NCBI RefSeq assembly: GCF_040436345.1
Contig: NC_133218.1
Span: 21,989,570 to 22,053,569, forward strand
Direction: 5' to 3'
Length of the DNA stretch: 64,000 nucleotides
Source: Pagrus major
Taxonomy: Eukaryota > Chordata > Actinopteri > Spariformes > Sparidae
Position 1 is the first letter of the stretch; the number at the start of each line of letters is the position of its first letter. Below the pieces are notes generated by a model. That model made no database searches and was not told the DNA's origin. It saw nothing but the letters and a program-made list of their open reading frames with translations. Below are positions 58,726 to 64,000 of the stretch, piece by piece. The position numbers were made by a program, and so were the translations under genes.

Positions 58726-60189
58726 CATTCAGTCATCAAAATTGATAGTCGCAGCTTGAAATGAGAATCCTCCTCCGTCTGAAATGAAGCACCAACCATT
58801 TCAGATATATTATTAAAAATCTTTCATGGTTCTGTTGCCATTATCATTGTAAACTATGCTTAGCGAACAATCAGTCAAGACGTAATAGACCACTGTTGAA
58901 AGATCGCCTCAGTGACTTGCAGAAACACTGTTAATGTGAAAAACGGGAGTGGGTACAATAAGCAAATTTACAAGAAAAGTTTAAGATCTTGGACGCAGTA
59001 GCTACAGTGTGATAGTGTGGGTGTATGATAAAAAACACTCAGTACAAATGCCTTTGGCCACAGCTACTTAAAAGTCTGGGCCATTCGACATAATACAGCA
59101 CTGACGGATTAAACATAACACAGTATCACCTCCAGTCTTTAAGGGCACCCTCCAACTCGGGATCAAGCAAACATGATTTTCATCCTTATTTAGAGCAAAA
59201 AAAGAAAACAGCACTAAGTCACACTTATGTCACTTAAACTGTTCAAGCCTCTTTAGGGATTAGACAAGATTAAATAACTCAATAAGGCTCTTACATTCAG
59301 AGGGCATGTCTCAGGCAACAAGATACCCAGCATACGACTAAGAAGAGTGATGAAAGCCAACTGGCTGGGAGGAATGAAGGAAAGCGGGCAAGATGGGTGG
59401 ACTGAGGGCATGAAAAAGGCATCTTCACGGATATTAGATTTGCAAACATGAAGCCAGTGCACTCCATCTGATGTCTTGTGTAGTCTGTGAAGTCTCCAAG
59501 ACTGTTAACAGTTGCAGTACACCATCCTGGAGTGGAAACACCTACTGCTTTCTAAAAATACATGAGGTTGGCTGCAGCGCTAAGGCACATCTCACCCTGA
59601 ACCCTTTCGGATCTTCAAAAGGGTTGCTTTTTGAAAACATGGCAAAGCATTCATAAGTTTTAGTGGATTTAATGAAACTCTTTCTGTAAAAGCTGAGTGC
59701 CTACAGAGAGACCTGGCTCGCGTTTCTGACAAAAAAAAAAAATGTGCCGAAGGTGAGTGTTGATATCAAAGGTTATGTATTGCAGTTGTGAGCACCATCC
59801 ATCATTAATGCTTTCTAACAAAAAACGCTATACCTCTCCTCAGAACTGATAAGGTGAAATTGCCTTAACTGAACTTCACATACACTCTTGTATTTCTGTT
59901 GCAGCACCAAAACCAACCATTTCAATTTCAAGTCAAGAACATTTCTCTCTGTGCGACAACAGAGAAAGTGGTCTGACTGACGTTCCATCTCACAATCACA
60001 GCAAACAAAGTCTGTTGAACTGATGGCTCGAATGTTTGCAACATGGCCTCAGGTTAACTTCTGGTTGCTAAATTAGTTGGGATGTCCATCTGTCCATCAC
60101 ATGCTTTTTTAAAGAACAAAATATGCACGACACTATTTAACTTGTGTGGTGCAGATATTCATCATTTTAAGGGAATGTCGCCCAGTTAT
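58726..60189. other. no gene seen
   Basis: No recognised gene or element. Confidence 0.5.
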
Positions 60190-60520
60190 TTTGATGATTC
60201 CCCCAACTTTCATTTAGTGACACCATCAGGTCAAATCCCCAGCCAACTCCTCGGTCCACGGCATGGAAACTTAATGAATATAGGTTCTTTTATAGTTCCT
60301 GAGGACAGTCAATCATCCACAGACGAGTAATTCTAATGTTTTAGGTGACCTGTAGCACTACCATCAAAACAAAATCACTCCCATTTTTTGACAAATGTCA
60401 AAATCTCATGGGCAAATTGCTCTAAAATTCACTGAGCACATTTATACTCCTGACAGGACCAATCCTTTTCGTCTCAGTGGAACCATGGACTTTCCTCTAG
60501 TGTCACTCTAAGGACAAACT
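60190..60520 (+). mobile_element. interspersed repeat fragment
   Basis: CTTTCATTTAGTGACACCAT followed by CAGGTCAAA, later ATGGACTTTCCTCTAGTGTC, are landmarks of a dispersed fish repeat (usual form TTTCATCTAGCGCCACCATC). Borders are uncertain. Confidence 0.4.
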
Positions 60521-60759
60521 TCACATTGACAGACCCATGAGTGGTAAAACTTTTAAGAGTGACATAATGGTCAGAATGTTATTCATATGATCAACACAGT
60601 ATTGTGGGATCTATAGGGGATGTTAACATGGTTTTAGACTTTAGTTATAGACTTGTTGCACGTTTGTTTTTGCCGAAAATGTGTCCTCTTCTATTTCTAG
60701 TGCCCTTAATATTGTTCCTCTCTTCCTCTTTGTGTGTGTTTCCTTGTCCAAATCTGTCA

Positions 60760-61107
60760 TGGTCTGAAATTTGGGTGTATTTCCTGTTTTATTTTGTTGT
60801 TCTCCCTTCATGTGTCATGTTTTGCTTTTCACTTTCTCTTTTTGTCCTTTTCCCGCACATCTGTTTTTTAATTAGTTTCTTATTCCCTCTATATTTAAGC
60901 CAGTGTTTTTCACTTACTCTTCTTCAGTTTGTCTGTTTTTGTAAGGCGTCTCCTGTGTTCCAGTGTCTGTACCCCGTTCCTCATTCCTCATGTTCTGGAT
61001 TTCTTCCCCATGGCTTCATAGTTTGTCCCTTTGTTTTTTTCATTCCTCTTTAGTTTCCTGCATTCTACTTGATGTCGTTTTTGTTACCTCACTTTAAATA
61101 AACCTTA
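60760..61107 (+). mobile_element. interspersed repeat, copy 2 (inverted relative to 43.7 kb)
   Basis: Shares TGTGTCATG, TTCCCCATGGCTTCATAGTT and a CTCACTTTAAATAAACC tail with the minus-strand copy at 43,700-44,060. The hydrophobic 149-codon frame at 60,604-61,053 comes from its T-rich text. Confidence 0.5.
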
Positions 61108-61520
61108 TAGTGCTAGGCAATATATCAATATAATATTGTTATATCATTATCGTGATATGAGACTATATTAGATTTTGGATATTGTATAATTTAACAGAAG
61201 TGTTTTTAAAAGCCGCATTACAGTAAAGTGATATCATTTTATGATCTTATTAGACTGTTCTACCTACCTTTACCCCCTTAGTCATCATATCCAAATTACT
61301 GATGATTATTTATCAACAATCTCATTCTGCTAATATTTTGTAAGTACCAATAGTCATCTCTACATTAATGTCAGAAATATTGTAACATTTGTCTGCTGCC
61401 CAGTCCTAGTATTTATGAAGTGCTTTTGCAGAGATTTCAAAATATCAAGATATATATTATGTATTGTGACATAGCCTGAAAATATTACGATATTGTTTTA
61501 AAGCCATATCGCCCAGCGGT
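61108..61520. mobile_element. hAT-like MITE (GCTGGGCAATAT ends)
   Basis: Left end TAGTGCTAGGCAATATATC and inverted right end ACCGCTGGGCGATATGGC. The interior carries GCATTACAGTAAAGTGAT and TTACTGATGATTATTTATCA, which match a very common fish MITE. No coding capacity. Confidence 0.75.
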
Positions 61521-63402
61521 GGTTCAGTATCCACGCCCCTTTCAAATGATTTAAAGCTTCTTCCATTCATAGCTCCGATGACTGCACATTCTCAGTGAAA
61601 TGCGAGGTCTGCTGGGTAAACATCCGCCTCACCGTGTTGTCACATTACTAAGTCATGCGAGCGAGGACTCTTTAGTCTCTTGGGTCACAAGTAGTTAAAC
61701 CTTGGTGGCATTTTTTTTAGACTTAACTTGCCTGCCTCGTGTTTGTGCTGGCTTTTATGTAAAAGAATGCACATTGTAGGTTTGATATCTGTTCAATAGA
61801 AATTACTGCTGACAGTTAAAAGCCTGGATTTGGCACTTTAAACACCATGTTCTGAGAGGATGTGTCAAAGTGTTGCCTTGTCTGAACGCAGATGACATTT
61901 GAGGTCTTTATTGATTGTTGTTGTGACGAGGCAGCATATCATTAGTTATTCCTTTCTTCATATTTTACATTTTTAGGCTGTCTTCTGTCTCCAGTTTCAT
62001 ACCTTTTCATCTATTTCCCTGCAAAGTTTGATAAATTGCTTTGAGCACCTGTCCTACATGACACATGGCCTTTGCCTTGTGGAGACATTTACCACTGAAA
62101 CATTGAATCATTGAGTCATTCTTGTCCCTCACCAAACTGTAAATGTAGGTTAAAGCTTTTGCTACAAACAAGCATGAAAGATCACAAGATTGTCCTTAAC
62201 CAGCATGAAGTCTAATGTTCAAATTAATGGAGTGTGCCACACTGTCATGGATGCAATTAGAAATATTGTTTCTTGCATAGTAATTAAAATTCCTCAATGC
62301 CTGGTAGTGCTTGTTTTCATTGTGGAATAAAAGGCAACCACTTAATATTCCCAAGGTTTTGTTTTTAAATTAAGTTTAGATTGCACCAAGTCTCACAGTT
62401 AAGATGAAGAAATAATTAATAATTGAAACCGACAAGGCACTCTCATGCCTAAATGTTTTTGTCCTCATCTGGGTTCATCTATCACAAGCAACAACACATT
62501 CTCTTAAATGCCTGCTGGCGTGCCTCCAAGTGGCTTTTAACCAGAGAAAATCTCCATGCAGGGGAATGCAATATAAATGCAAAAGCCAATATGAAATGCC
62601 AATAGGTGAGTCAACCATAAAAAAGGTTGTCTCTCTCTGGTGTCTATTAAAAGACAACTCATAGACCTTCGCCACAGAAATAATCTTCTCTACTTTGAAG
62701 ATTAAATCCTAAGAGTTTGTTGATTTGTGTGAGATCCAAGTACTGAGCCGACTTTATATGAGTCTGTAATTAGGAATCGTTTTGTATTTCAAGGTAAAAA
62801 TCTAATTATCCCAAAATGTTGTGGTTCAAACATGTGGATCAGTGTTTGGCTCTTGACAGGAGAAAACAAATGAGCTGTTGTTATTAGCTCCATTACTGGA
62901 CAAAACACCAATTAACACCAACTATACTGATGTGTCACTTCCACTGGCAGACTGGCAGTGAAAATATGTGTTTCATAAAATGTTCCCAAAACCTGCAACA
63001 TTAACCCGTCTCATGAAAATAACAAACAACCTGGCTGGCATAAGGATTCACTCACTGCATCAGTGCATTGATTAAAAATCATGTTGACTCACCTGCATTA
63101 ATCTGCGCAAAGAAATATAATGAATGGCTTTCACTTCAACAACAATTACTATTGAAAAGCATGAATGAATCTATTTTTGAGATTTAAAGGAACACTCCAA
63201 CAAATTGTTAGCTGTCAGCCTGTGACAACAGTTGTGTAATGTCTTCTGAGGCTCTGGAGAGTCTAACAGGGCTTAGATACATTTTTAAGGAAAACCCTTT
63301 AGAGGCGTTTGAAAGATTTGCAAAATCAGTTGTAGTTAAGAAGAAGAGTATTTTTACTTAGGTCACATATCATACAATGTACTACATAGTGAAACTGTAC
63401 TC
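61521..63402. other. no gene seen
   Basis: An AAAGGAACACTCCAACA stretch at 63,186-63,202 resembles one end of a fish MITE. Nothing else was recognised. Confidence 0.5.
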
Positions 63403-63599
63403 TGCACTTAACCGATCCCGAGGGAGTAGTGGACCAACTCCAGATCTTAGCCAGTGCCTTGGTCAAGGGCACTGACTGGAGAATCAACCTAATGTACATG
63501 TTTTTGATATATACACGGGGATAACCTGCAAACTCCACACAGAAAGGCCCTGCACCAGCGGGATTCAAACCCAGGTAACAGTGCTAACCACTCATCACA
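63403..63599 (-). mobile_element. tRNA-derived SINE fragment
   Basis: On the minus strand: GAGTGGTTAGCAC (63,581-63,593, box A region) and GGTTTGAATCC (63,561-63,571, box B, one base off consensus). Then GGGCCTTTCTGTGTGGAGTT and further on TGCCCTTGACCAAGGCACTG. These are the landmarks of a widespread fish tRNA-SINE. The 5' end of the tRNA part is truncated. Confidence 0.8.
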
Positions 63600-64000
63600 A
63601 TTGTAGTAAAGGCTCTTATTTTCTTGTTTCTCACGCTCCACCCCTATTTAAGTCCTGCACACCTGTTCATTCAGTCGTTGTCCACCTTCACATGGGGTGG
63701 CAGTCTTGATTTATCAATCCATGTGTGTTAGTTTAGTGCATCAAATATGTGTTGATTATTTCTTGAAGTGGATTAATGAATCTTGGATGTAACAAAGTTC
63801 AAGTTTCCTGGCATACCTGCATACTGCATAATCATCGCCCCCTGAACCTCCTGCTTAACAACCCTGCTGCTGAAAGTTCTGAAATTCAGGAAATCTTGCA
63901 TCTGTTGCTTTTCAACCACTATATATCTCTTCTTAATCCGCCATTCGTACATTTTTTAAAGGTATTTTTTATCTTTAGACTGTTGACAATAGAGAGATGA
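63600..64000. other. no gene seen
   Basis: An open frame from 63,776 runs to the window edge, but shows no family features. Confidence 0.45.

Noticed and set aside
60604-61053. 149-codon hydrophobic plus-strand frame, the longest ATG frame in the window
   Set aside because: It comes from T-rich repeat sequence also present at 43.7-44.06 kb on the other strand, where the frame is not kept.
63403-63599. tRNA gene
   Set aside because: Box A and box B are present but no full cloverleaf; the flanking sequence is that of a SINE.

Overview
The window is vertebrate nuclear DNA, most likely from a teleost fish. It is AT-rich, with long stretches that hold no gene, spliced genes with GT-AG introns, microsatellites, L2-like LINE tails, a tRNA-derived SINE and many short non-autonomous DNA transposons of kinds common in fish. 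It has no operons, ribosome binding sites or CRISPR arrays, and no complete RNA gene was seen. All alignments and counts here were made by hand.

The recognised genes are a tandem array of serum amyloid A (SAA) genes on the minus strand, spanning about 13.2-29.9 kb. Four copies (A, B, C, D, by rising coordinate) have all three coding exons, good splice sites, a secretion signal and a stop codon. They encode about 121, 121, 114 and 129 residues. A and B lie in two tandem units of about 5.0 kb (13,174-18,152 and 18,153-23,178). C and D lie in more diverged units of about 3 kb. Remnants of at least three more SAA positions remain: a piece of distal 5' flank at 14.9-15.0 kb, a 3' region fused to a 5' flank at 19.8-20.15 kb, and an orphan promoter at 29.1-29.5 kb. 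Each intact copy has a TATA-like box, an NF-kB-like site and a C/EBP-like palindrome upstream, as expected for an acute-phase gene. The copies differ in notable ways: exon 4 exists in two lineages, D carries a decayed second exon 4 and a new C-terminus, C lacks about 7 residues, and A has Gly in place of a conserved Arg.

Left of the array (1-13.2 kb) is mostly intergenic or intronic, with LINE remnants. A GC-richer block at 11.35-12.5 kb holds a long open frame without ATG, a consensus splice donor on the minus strand and a YY1/ETS promoter motif pair. It may be the 5' end of an unidentified gene.

Right of the array (29.9-64 kb) is gene-poor. A GC-rich segment at 35.3-35.85 kb looks like the promoter and first exon of an unidentified plus-strand gene, and the DNA beyond may be its first intron. 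The rest is a patchwork of transposon remnants, several with TTAA target-site signatures, plus simple repeats and possible regulatory DNA.
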